Source of the DNA: a virus
Length of the DNA stretch: 24,405 bases
IMG/VR virus record: IMGVR_UViG_3300030101_000986
Span: 1-24,405 of that record
Reading direction: 5' to 3' (one strand)
Shown: positions 15,095 through 22,238 of the stretch, piece after piece
Numbering within the stretch: the first letter of the stretch is position 1
How the letters are laid out: each line of letters starts with the position of its first letter
The notes under the pieces: generated by a model
The model's input: only the letters and a program-made list of their open reading frames with translations
Databases searched by the model: none
What the model was told of the DNA's origin: nothing
Program-made: the position numbers and the translations under genes

Positions 15095-15738
15095 TGAAGA
15101 TATTAAATCTTTATTCTTGTCTTGGTGGTAATAGATTCTTATGGGATAATGAACACGATATTACATCAGTAGAATGGGATGAAGAACTTGCAAGATTATA
15201 TAAAAAAAGGTTTCCAAATGATAATGTTATTGTAGATGATGCACATCATTATTTATTAGAACACTATCAAGAATATGATTTTATCTGGTCTTCACCACCT
15301 TGTCCAAGTCATAGCAGAGCAAGGTTCTGGAATAGTAGTAATTATAATACAACTACAAAACCTATATATCCTGATATGAAATTATATCAAGAAATAATAT
15401 TTTTAAATCACTACTTTAAAGGTAAGTATGTAGTTGAAAATGTTATACCTTATTATGAGCCATTAATTAGTGCTTATAAAAGAGGAAGACATTTATACTG
15501 GACTAATTTCAGATTACCAAATAACTTAAATGATAGGAGATTTAAGATATCTAATACTAAAAACGAATTACAAGAGTTATGTAAGTTTCATAAAATAGAC
15601 TTATCAGATTATAAAGGTGAACAAAGTAAATTAAAAATTGGTAGAAACCTTGTTGATTTTGAAGCTGGTAAAACTATTTTAGATATTGCTATGGGAGTAA
15701 TAAAAAGTAAAAACATTAATCAAATAAAAATATTTTAA
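15094..15738 (+). CDS. C5-cytosine DNA methyltransferase (compact)
   Basis: A 214-residue enzyme. Motif I-like 'LNLYSCLGGNRF' (4-15), the catalytic Pro-Cys in 'SSPPCPSHSR' (Cys70) and the 'VVENV' motif (113-117) are all present, as is a motif VIII-like 'NDRRFKIS' further on. It transfers methyl groups to cytosine C5 in DNA. Normal enzymes of this family exceed 300 residues, so the target-recognition region is very short here; specificity may be low or lent by a partner. The gene follows the adenine methyltransferase cluster and precedes a modification-associated family gene. Confidence 0.85.
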   Translation: MKILNLYSCLGGNRFLWDNEHDITSVEWDEELARLYKKRFPNDNVIVDDAHHYLLEHYQEYDFIWSSPPCPSHSRARFWNSSNYNTTTKPIYPDMKLYQEIIFLNHYFKGKYVVENVIPYYEPLISAYKRGRHLYWTNFRLPNNLNDRRFKISNTKNELQELCKFHKIDLSDYKGEQSKLKIGRNLVDFEAGKTILDIAMGVIKSKNINQIKIF

Positions 15739-15747
15739 ATAAATAAT

Positions 15748-16074
15748 ATGACACAAAAAGAATTTGACAAATTAGTTAAGCAATTAAATGATTATTCATT
15801 TGATATTATGGCAAACAAAAGACCTGAATATACCAATGAAGATGAAGATGTACTTAATAATTTTAAGAGTACAGCAGAAAGACTAGAGACCTCTGAACTT
15901 AAAGTATGGGGAACGTTTTTTGAAAAGCAAATACAGTCAGTTTTCGCACATTTGAAAAATGCTAATCTTAAAAAATCAGAGCCTATTCATTCTAGGTTTG
16001 CAGATATTATTAACTATTGTTATTTGGGTTATGCCCTATTTAAAGAAAGAGATGCTAAAAAAAAGAATAATTAA
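15748..16074 (+). CDS. DUF1599-like protein (nucleotide modification associated domain)
   Basis: A 108-residue, all-helical protein. 'NKRPEYTNEDEDVLNNFKS', 'LKVWGTFFEKQIQSVFAHLK' and 'EPIHSRFADIINYCYLGYAL' form a pattern common in phages and resemble the DUF1599 family, which has been linked to nucleotide modification. Its position after the cytosine methyltransferase agrees with that, but no activity can be read from the sequence. Confidence 0.55.
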   Translation: MTQKEFDKLVKQLNDYSFDIMANKRPEYTNEDEDVLNNFKSTAERLETSELKVWGTFFEKQIQSVFAHLKNANLKKSEPIHSRFADIINYCYLGYALFKERDAKKKNN

Positions 16075-16180
16075 AATTGTTGCTATTGTACTTGTAAGTA
16101 TATTATCTTTATTATATGTCAGGAATGAAATCAAGACGAAAGGGTCACGATTACGAAAGAGCCATACGGAAAGAATTTAG
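16052..16180 (+). CDS. Small putative single-pass membrane peptide (42 residues)
   Basis: ATG 16052 to TAG 16180. Three lysine/arginine residues at the start (MLKKR) are followed by a hydrophobic stretch IIKIVAIVLVSILSLLY (about 6-22) and a basic tail. It overlaps the previous gene by 23 bases and the next by 65 bases, in different frames. The membrane-like pattern favours a real peptide, but the heavy overlap makes chance possible. Confidence 0.35.
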   Translation: MLKKRIIKIVAIVLVSILSLLYVRNEIKTKGSRLRKSHTERI

Positions 16181-16466
16181 GAATCTTGGTTGGAAGTATT
16201 GTGAAACATCTAGATATGCTAGTAAAGCAATCGACGATGCTAAAATAGATTTAGTAGCCACAGACCCATTCGCTATACAATGTAAGTCTACAATTAATAA
16301 TCCTAGCTATCATAAAATCCTTGACCAAATGAGACCCAACAAACCATTATACAAACTAATTTATCATAAAAGAAAAGGTGGTAGAGAGTATGTAATCATG
16401 GAAAAGAATGACTGGCTAGAGATTCTAGAGATGCTAGTTGAAAACAATATCTTAAAAACTTATTAA
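16116..16466 (+). CDS. PD-(D/E)XK nuclease, Holliday-junction-resolvase-like
   Basis: A 116-residue protein. The core is 'KGHDYERAIRKEFRNLGW' with E14, 'KIDLVATDPFAIQCKS' with D45, Q55 and K57, then 'HKILDQM'. This layout (E, D, [E/Q]xK, then a helix) matches small archaeal/phage Holliday junction resolvases of the Hjc type. It would cut branched DNA before packaging. The DNA-branch substrate is inferred from size and from neighbouring recombination genes. Confidence 0.75.
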   Translation: MSGMKSRRKGHDYERAIRKEFRNLGWKYCETSRYASKAIDDAKIDLVATDPFAIQCKSTINNPSYHKILDQMRPNKPLYKLIYHKRKGGREYVIMEKNDWLEILEMLVENNILKTY

Positions 16467-16507
16467 AAATAATTATTAAAATATTTTTTAATTATTAAAA
16501 AAAATTA

Positions 16508-16515
16508 TATATTTG
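16508..16515 (+). promoter_or_regulatory. Promoter -7 box TATATTTG before the small-gene cluster
   Basis: A perfect TAnnTTTG match in the 55-base gap after the resolvase-like gene ends six bases before the ATG at 16522. A run of T at about 16484-16489 might act as a weak -33 element, but the consensus TTTG is absent. Confidence 0.5.
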
Positions 16516-16521
16516 TTATAT

Positions 16522-16689
16522 ATGAAAAAGTATAAAAACTTTATGAGTCAATTAAAAGACTTAAATAAGATGCAAACTAAATGTAAACAATACACAGAAT
16601 GGTCTACAAGTGAGTTTGAAGCCGATATGTGGATTGATACACAAAAGAAAATGAATAACTTAATTAAATATTATGAAACAGATAAATGA
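16522..16689 (+). CDS. Hypothetical small protein (55 residues)
   Basis: ATG 16522 to TGA 16689 encodes a charged helical peptide (MKKYKNFMSQLKDLNKMQTK ... EFEADMWIDTQKKMNNL). It comes just after a -7 box and overlaps the next gene by 17 bases. No family recognised; the promoter and overlap support it. Confidence 0.5.
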   Translation: MKKYKNFMSQLKDLNKMQTKCKQYTEWSTSEFEADMWIDTQKKMNNLIKYYETDK

Positions 16690-16969
16690 AATAATGAAAC
16701 ATACAGATGCATATAAGCAACTGAAAAAAAGAAAAGAAACATCTATAACAGAAAACGTTTCTTGCATACGCTCTCTAGCAGATGAAATACTAGAGATAAG
16801 GTCAAGTAAGTACACAAAGCCAGTTTGGTTTGAAATACAAAAAGATGATAATCCTGATATATGGGATGACCATTTAGATGCTCTAGGTATAAATGCATAT
16901 GAGGATACCGATACAGTAATATTAAAAGTAACTGCTTATGTAGAACACAAAACAAGTATAGACATATGA
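16673..16969 (+). CDS. Hypothetical protein (98 residues)
   Basis: A protein that I do not recognise. The first third is basic and helical (MKQINEIMKHTDAYKQLKKR); the middle has 'CIRSLADEILEIRSSKYTKP' and the last third is acidic and beta-like ('AYEDTDTVILKVTAYVEHK'). Its stop is joined by ATGA to a small membrane peptide. Confidence 0.55.
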   Translation: MKQINEIMKHTDAYKQLKKRKETSITENVSCIRSLADEILEIRSSKYTKPVWFEIQKDDNPDIWDDHLDALGINAYEDTDTVILKVTAYVEHKTSIDI

Positions 16970-17043
16970 AAAAAATAATAGAATCATTTTTATTTCTTGT
17001 AATGCTTTTCGGCATTACTTGGTTAGGTTTAATATTATTATAA
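16966..17043 (+). CDS. Very small putative membrane peptide (25 residues)
   Basis: ATG 16966 overlaps the stop of the upstream gene (ATGA). The product, MKKIIESFLFLVMLFGITWL followed by GLILL, is almost wholly hydrophobic after two lysines and could be one membrane helix. Such minute ORFs can arise by chance; the start/stop overlap is the only positive sign. Confidence 0.35.
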   Translation: MKKIIESFLFLVMLFGITWLGLILL

Positions 17044-17048
17044 ATACA

Positions 17049-17258
17049 ATGGAAATCTCTGAATATATAAAACAACATTTTTTAGATAGCTGTTCTAAAA
17101 ATATGCACGATTTAAATCATCGTAGAGAGTTAATAAATGTTTACAAACAACAACTAAAAAAAGTAAAAGAATTTATTAAAATTGAGGATAAAAGTTTAAC
17201 TAAATTAGAAGATGACAGATTTAATAAACTATCTCAAAAGAATAAAGCAATCAATTAA
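17049..17258 (+). CDS. Hypothetical charged helical protein (69 residues)
   Basis: From ATG 17049 (an upstream in-frame ATG at 17019 would overlap the membrane peptide). The product has 'DLNHRRELINVYKQQLKKVK' with heptad-like leucine/valine spacing and ends in a lysine-rich tail. Probably a short coiled coil. Not recognised. It overlaps the nuclease-like gene after it by 47 bases. Confidence 0.5.
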   Translation: MEISEYIKQHFLDSCSKNMHDLNHRRELINVYKQQLKKVKEFIKIEDKSLTKLEDDRFNKLSQKNKAIN

Positions 17259-17607
17259 TTATACTGGTGTACAAAATAAAAACATACACCCTTCAGATAT
17301 TGATGCTGTACTTGAATTTGATTCTAAATATTTATTATTATTTGAATTAAAATATAAAGGTGCAAAAGTACCATTAGGGCAGAGACTAATGTTAGAAAGA
17401 ATAATAGATGCGTGGGAAGATAGTGGTAAGATTGGTAGTGTTGTTTATTGTGAACATGATACAAAGTCTCATGAGACAATATACTTAAAAGATTGTTTGG
17501 TTATAGGTTTATACAACAAGGGCGAGTCTAAGGCTCATAATAGTGGCTTAAATGAGTTTATTTTTAATTTTGGTATAAAGTATAACATTAAGAAAATAAT
17601 CGCTTAA
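17212..17607 (+). CDS. PD-(D/E)XK nuclease-like protein
   Basis: A 131-residue protein. 'HPSDIDAVLEFDSKYLLLFE' carries D31 and, with the next residues, the E45-L-K47 motif ('LLLFELKYKG'), followed by 'VPLGQRLMLERIIDAW' with Q57-R58. This is the standard PD-(D/E)XK core in short phage nucleases. Its substrate cannot be told from the sequence. It is the last gene of the plus-strand block and runs to a terminator. Confidence 0.75.
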   Translation: MTDLINYLKRIKQSINYTGVQNKNIHPSDIDAVLEFDSKYLLLFELKYKGAKVPLGQRLMLERIIDAWEDSGKIGSVVYCEHDTKSHETIYLKDCLVIGLYNKGESKAHNSGLNEFIFNFGIKYNIKKIIA

Positions 17608-17643
17608 AATCGTTATATTTGGTTATAAGTTTTTTCATTTTTA

Positions 17644-17667
17644 GGCTGTCTTAGGGCAGCCTTTTTT
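17644..17667 (+). terminator. Rho-independent terminator at the end of the early block
   Basis: GGCTGTC (17644-17650) pairs with GGCAGCC (17655-17661; one G-T pair) around a TTAG loop, followed by six T. It terminates plus-strand transcription. On the minus strand the hairpin is followed by A-rich sequence, so it acts mainly in one direction. Its T-run overlaps the stop codon of the opposing tail gene. Confidence 0.8.
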
Positions 17668-19987
17668 AGTCTTGTGGTTTCTCTTCGTAAAAATCAGTAT
17701 TACTTTCAATATCACCAATCTGTGTTAAGTTAGATTGTGTCGGTATGTGTGCTACAATTTTATATCTATTTTTAGCAACATTATATTCTAAACTATCTAT
17801 TGCTTGATGTTTATCTTCAGATAAAGTAGTAAAATTAATTTTAGGAAAAGTTAACATATCAATTGGTTTTGTAAAACCATTAGAACCTGCTATTTTTCTA
17901 TATGAACCCTCATATCTAAAATTATTTGTTGCAAACTCGTTTAATCTTTGTCTATTCATTAAACCTTCTAAAACTTCACCTGATGATGAATCAAAGTTTT
18001 TATATGCAGTAATATTATTTCCTGCACTATCAACTAAATTATTAGAATATTTAGAATCATTTAACATACCAAATCTATTTTCAACAGCCTTTAGAACACC
18101 ACTATTCTCTAAGAAATCTGTTTTAATAATTCTTGTTCTTACATCATATAATTCTAAATCAGATTGATTTCTTAAAACTACGTCATCATAATATATTCTA
18201 AAATCAGAACTTTCAAATCCAGTTTCACGAGGTAAAAAAAATTCTATTACAGCAGTACCAACAACTGGTGGAGGATTTATATTTACTTCATTAAGAAACC
18301 ATTGTTCTTGGACAGAGCCAGTAATAGTATTTATTCCTTGTGTAGCATTAGTTGTCCATTCTTGACCATTAACTTCCCAGTAGTAAGTAGATACACCCAC
18401 AACAGATAATCTAAATCTAATTGTGTATGCTAATGTTTGCCCGCTATTATTTCTATCAAAAGCATAGTGTGCAAAATTAAGTTTTATCTCTTCTGCCGTT
18501 GTTCCTATGTTACCAGTATTATTAGTTGCTATAACAGTAGCTGATGCACTATTACCTATTGTAATAAGTGAAAAATCACCTGCATATGGTGTAATTCCAT
18601 AAGTCACAACAGGGTTCACACTTGTATCTGCAGCAGTAGAATTTACAGCAAATGCTTTTGATTTGTCAGCAATAGTCCAATCAGTAACATCTCTACCATA
18701 AGAAGGTGTGCTGCCAGTAGGTGATGATGTAGTTTCATATCCACTATTATTGAATCTAGATTTTAAAGTGTCTTTAATTTTTACCCTTGTTCTTTGTCTT
18801 ATAGCAGGTCTTCTTATTACTTTAAGTAAATCATTATTAATAGGTTGTATTGTATCAGCAGATTGTGAACTATTAATACTAACAACTGGTGATATAATTG
18901 CCTGTGTACCTGTCGATGTACCACCTTTATCATAAGTTTTAAACTCTTTAGAATAAGAACCACCACCATCACTAAATGATGTAAGTGCTAATGAAGCATT
19001 ATCAATAATTGTCCAAGCACCTTCATGTTGAAATATTCTACAATTAAACATTCTTAAAATAGATTCAAGAACGAATTTGCAATCTAAATAATTACCATTC
19101 TCATCTTGTAAGCCATCGACGCTTAATATATATGTTAATAAATAAGGGTTATCATTACTTGAAAATCCTGAACCTGTATTTTGATTTAAACGACACAAAA
19201 CTTTATATGAGAAATCTAGACTACGACCAGTTGTACCATTCCCACTTTCTAAATTTATTTTCTTTAAACAATTCTGTATAACATCAAATGACTTAGGCCT
19301 TTCTGTAGTTAAGTCTATATTATATCCATTAATTGTACCTATTAAATCAGAAGCATAAACCTCAATAACAAAAGGATGTGATGCTATAGGTAAATTGTAA
19401 CTGTCTTGCATAATAAAACCAGTCCAAAAATTTCTGTAAATTTCATAAGTTTCACCACCACTATCTGAAAAAATATCAGCACTTAATTTTATTATTGTTG
19501 CACTACTTACTTGTGCAACTGTTGTGCTTGCACCAGTAGATGTATTTATAACTGTATCACCTACTTTTAAAGATGCAGTAAAATCTACAGATGTGTCTTT
19601 TAATCTATTTGCAACTGCATAAGCATCACTTGTTCCATTTAAAATTTCCCTACTTACAAATATTTTAAATTCTCTATCGTTAGTAGGTATTAAAAAATCA
19701 TACTCACTTCTCTCCCATAAAAAGTTAGCAAGATTCCAATTTGTTTCTTCAACTTGCCATTCTGCACCACCAGTAGATTCTTCAACAAATATTTTAAGCT
19801 GACAAGTAGAACCAATAATAGGTTTAAAATAATCATCGTCTTGTTTATAGCTTATTGTTACACCATTTTCAGCTAATGTAATATTTGACTGTGCTATACC
19901 AGTAAATCCAAATTGAAAAATTTGTAGTCTAAACTTGTTATTATCAGTATCAAAAAAATCTGTAAAATATTTCTCTCCGTATGCCAT
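17666..19987 (-). CDS. Large tail/baseplate protein
   Basis: A 773-residue protein directly after the tape measure gene (four-base gap). The first 140 residues (MAYGEKYFTDFFDTDNNKFR ... 'GFTGIAQSNITLAENGVTIS', 'IIGSTCQLKIFVEE') look like the N-terminal part of distal tail or baseplate proteins of Bacteroidota phages. The rest is beta-rich with Ser/Thr/Asn/Gly repeats and a jelly-roll-like segment ('NSGQTLAYTIRFRLSVVGVS'), as in carbohydrate-binding or adhesion modules. It probably forms the tail tip; host-binding is inferred from position and composition. Confidence 0.7.
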   Translation of the reverse strand: MAYGEKYFTDFFDTDNNKFRLQIFQFGFTGIAQSNITLAENGVTISYKQDDDYFKPIIGSTCQLKIFVEESTGGAEWQVEETNWNLANFLWERSEYDFLIPTNDREFKIFVSREILNGTSDAYAVANRLKDTSVDFTASLKVGDTVINTSTGASTTVAQVSSATIIKLSADIFSDSGGETYEIYRNFWTGFIMQDSYNLPIASHPFVIEVYASDLIGTINGYNIDLTTERPKSFDVIQNCLKKINLESGNGTTGRSLDFSYKVLCRLNQNTGSGFSSNDNPYLLTYILSVDGLQDENGNYLDCKFVLESILRMFNCRIFQHEGAWTIIDNASLALTSFSDGGGSYSKEFKTYDKGGTSTGTQAIISPVVSINSSQSADTIQPINNDLLKVIRRPAIRQRTRVKIKDTLKSRFNNSGYETTSSPTGSTPSYGRDVTDWTIADKSKAFAVNSTAADTSVNPVVTYGITPYAGDFSLITIGNSASATVIATNNTGNIGTTAEEIKLNFAHYAFDRNNSGQTLAYTIRFRLSVVGVSTYYWEVNGQEWTTNATQGINTITGSVQEQWFLNEVNINPPPVVGTAVIEFFLPRETGFESSDFRIYYDDVVLRNQSDLELYDVRTRIIKTDFLENSGVLKAVENRFGMLNDSKYSNNLVDSAGNNITAYKNFDSSSGEVLEGLMNRQRLNEFATNNFRYEGSYRKIAGSNGFTKPIDMLTFPKINFTTLSEDKHQAIDSLEYNVAKNRYKIVAHIPTQSNLTQIGDIESNTDFYEEKPQD

Positions 19988-19991
19988 AACA

Positions 19992-22208
19992 TTATCCTGT
20001 TACTCTTGCCCTAAAGTCTCCTGACCTTTCAAGTGCAAGTATTAAGTCTTGTCCTCTTAAAGTAAATTCACCAACTTGTTTTCCTTGACTTTGTTGCATT
20101 AATTGTGGTAATCTATCTAATGGAATTATAGCCTCTGCCCCTGCTTCACCTACAAGACCCATAGTTGGGCCAGTAACAATACCACCTTCTGCAAATGCTG
20201 TAAGACCTGCAAAAGCACCACCGACTATTGATGTTGCTGCCGCTATCATGCCCGGCAATGCAAAGAAACCACCCGGTATAAGTGCTGCGGTATTTGTTGC
20301 TGTTGCAATAGCACCTGCTTGTGCTACACCAAATTGAGTGGCAACTTGCATTTTAGAAACTGCTTTATTAATGATTGCACTAATTAATTGCTGAATACCT
20401 AATTGCACTAATATTTTAATCATACTTTTAATAAAACCTTGTATGCCCTCATTTGCTAACCCTAAACTATTTATTAACTGGTCTGACATAGCAACTAAAT
20501 GCTGTTGCACAATAGCTCCAACTTGTTGCATTTGTTGTGAAACCACTTGAAGCTGTTCTAACCTTTTCTGATTATGTTCTGTAAACATTGTATCAACTGA
20601 ATTTGATAAATCTTTATCAGCTTGTTGATTTATTTCATTTAATTGTTCCCTAAAAGATTTGACATCTTCTAGTTCTTTTTCTAAATCTGAAAAATCTATT
20701 ACATCGTCTTCATCAAGACCTAATGATTCTGCCTGAGAAACACCCCTTTGTGCATTTATATCATGAATCTTTTTTTCTATAAAAGTTAAATCACTTAAAA
20801 ACTGTTGAAATAATGGATGCGATTGTTTGAAACCAGCATTTAATAAATCTATCATAGATTTTTTCAATAGATTCATTTTTTCTGCAGATATATCTACTTC
20901 ATCTCCTAGAACTCTATGTTCATTATGTATATTTGCTAATTCTTCTGCATATTTCTTTTTAATTTCAGTAAGTTTTTCAGTATCAACTACATCTTCTTCA
21001 GTTAATTTAATACCTTCTTCTATTTCTTTATTAACTTTTTTTTGTTCTTCTAAGAAACTACGTACACTTTCACCAAGTGCATCCATGTTCTCTTTATATT
21101 TAACTGCTCTTTCATCAGTAAATAAATTATTTAATCTTTCTACAAAAAAAACTAAAGGTGGTAATATTACTGAACCTAATTCAGTTCCTGCTACCGCAAG
21201 TTCATTTAAAGCTTTAGTTAATTTAAAATCCGCTGATTCAGATGCAATTTCAAATGCAGTATTTGTAGCACCCAAAGAAACATTTAATTCATCAAATATT
21301 TCTCTTGTACCCTCTATATTAGAGCCGAGTAAATCCATTACCCCCATCATTGCTCTTGTACCACCGAAAACTTTATTTTGTGCATCTACATTACCCTCAA
21401 ATTTTTCTTTTAAAGTTTCAAGTGTTGCAAGTAATCCTTTTTCTCTGATTTGCCTCCTTAATCCTTCAGTCGATAGTTTTAATTCTGTAAGTTGTTTTTT
21501 AGATTCTGCAGTTGGTTTATTTAATGCAACTAATATATTTAGTAATTGTGTAGCTGCCTCACTTGCATTTGTACCAGTTCTAGACATAGATGCAAAAGCT
21601 GCACCGACTTCATTAAATGATACACCCATTGTAGATGCTATAGGAATAACTCTACCCATTGATGCTGCTAATTCACTTGCTTCTAATTTACCTTCTCTGA
21701 CTGATGCAGTAAGAATATCAGTTGCCTCGATTGCAGAAAGGTTTTCACTTCCATATGCGTTTAATGCAGACGTTGCTAAATCTGCAACAGTTTTTGTTTG
21801 ACCTAATCCTACTGCTGCTGCTTTCATTGATGCTTCTAAAACATCCATTGCCTCAGCACCTTCTAGACCTGCAGATGTTATAAAGAATAATGCATCAGCT
21901 GCATCATTAGCACTAACACCAGTTTCTTTTGCCATTATTTTGGCAGTTTCACCCATTCTGTTGACCTCATCACTAGCTACACCCACTAATGATTTAATTT
22001 GTGTCATTGATTTGTCGAATCCTCTAGCACTTCTTACAGCTTGAAACCCTGCTGCAGTTAATCCTCCAACTAATAAAAGTTTTAAACTACTAGCTGCCCC
22101 TTTAATTTGTTGTTGAAATCCATTAAGAGATTTTTGTGATTGGTTTATTGCACCCTTGAACCCTTTGGCATCTCCAGTAACTCGATAGTGTAATTGTTCT
22201 TGATTCAT
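19992..22208 (-). CDS. Tape measure protein, TP901 core
   Basis: A 738-residue protein. Residues about 70-310 match the TP901 tape-measure core ('AKETGVSANDAADALFFITS', 'SALNAYGSENLSAIEATDIL', 'KVFGGTRAMMGVMDLLGSNI'). A charged coiled-coil region (about 380-560) follows, then hydrophobic Ala/Gly/Ile-rich segments at about 610-690, and the typical end 'EGGIVTGPTMGLVGEAGAEA'. It sets tail length and is ejected to help DNA cross the envelope. At about 0.15 nm per residue this suggests a tail of about 110 nm. A -7 box lies upstream. Confidence 0.9.
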   Translation of the reverse strand: MNQEQLHYRVTGDAKGFKGAINQSQKSLNGFQQQIKGAASSLKLLLVGGLTAAGFQAVRSARGFDKSMTQIKSLVGVASDEVNRMGETAKIMAKETGVSANDAADALFFITSAGLEGAEAMDVLEASMKAAAVGLGQTKTVADLATSALNAYGSENLSAIEATDILTASVREGKLEASELAASMGRVIPIASTMGVSFNEVGAAFASMSRTGTNASEAATQLLNILVALNKPTAESKKQLTELKLSTEGLRRQIREKGLLATLETLKEKFEGNVDAQNKVFGGTRAMMGVMDLLGSNIEGTREIFDELNVSLGATNTAFEIASESADFKLTKALNELAVAGTELGSVILPPLVFFVERLNNLFTDERAVKYKENMDALGESVRSFLEEQKKVNKEIEEGIKLTEEDVVDTEKLTEIKKKYAEELANIHNEHRVLGDEVDISAEKMNLLKKSMIDLLNAGFKQSHPLFQQFLSDLTFIEKKIHDINAQRGVSQAESLGLDEDDVIDFSDLEKELEDVKSFREQLNEINQQADKDLSNSVDTMFTEHNQKRLEQLQVVSQQMQQVGAIVQQHLVAMSDQLINSLGLANEGIQGFIKSMIKILVQLGIQQLISAIINKAVSKMQVATQFGVAQAGAIATATNTAALIPGGFFALPGMIAAATSIVGGAFAGLTAFAEGGIVTGPTMGLVGEAGAEAIIPLDRLPQLMQQSQGKQVGEFTLRGQDLILALERSGDFRARVTG

Positions 22209-22224
22209 AGAAAATATTTAACAA

Positions 22225-22232
22225 CAAATATA
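22225..22232 (-). promoter_or_regulatory. Promoter -7 box TATATTTG for tape measure gene
   Basis: The minus strand reads TATATTTG, matching TAnnTTTG, in the 30-base gap between the chaperone frame and the tape measure ATG at 22208. Predicted transcript start is about 13 bases before the start codon. Confidence 0.5.
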
Positions 22233-22238
22233 AATATT

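Noticed and set aside
15959-16051. Longer version of the small membrane peptide starting at 15959
   Set aside because: The added part is a shadow of the DUF1599-like gene; only the portion from ATG 16052 has a membrane-peptide layout.
16743-17078. Minus-strand open frame of 111 residues
   Set aside because: Phe/Leu/Tyr-rich antisense translation of the plus-strand small genes, without an independent gene context.
20827-21801. Long plus-strand open frame of 324 residues opposite the tape measure gene
   Set aside because: Its product is a Ser/Phe/Asn-rich low-complexity antisense translation; the minus frame has a full TP901 tape measure protein.
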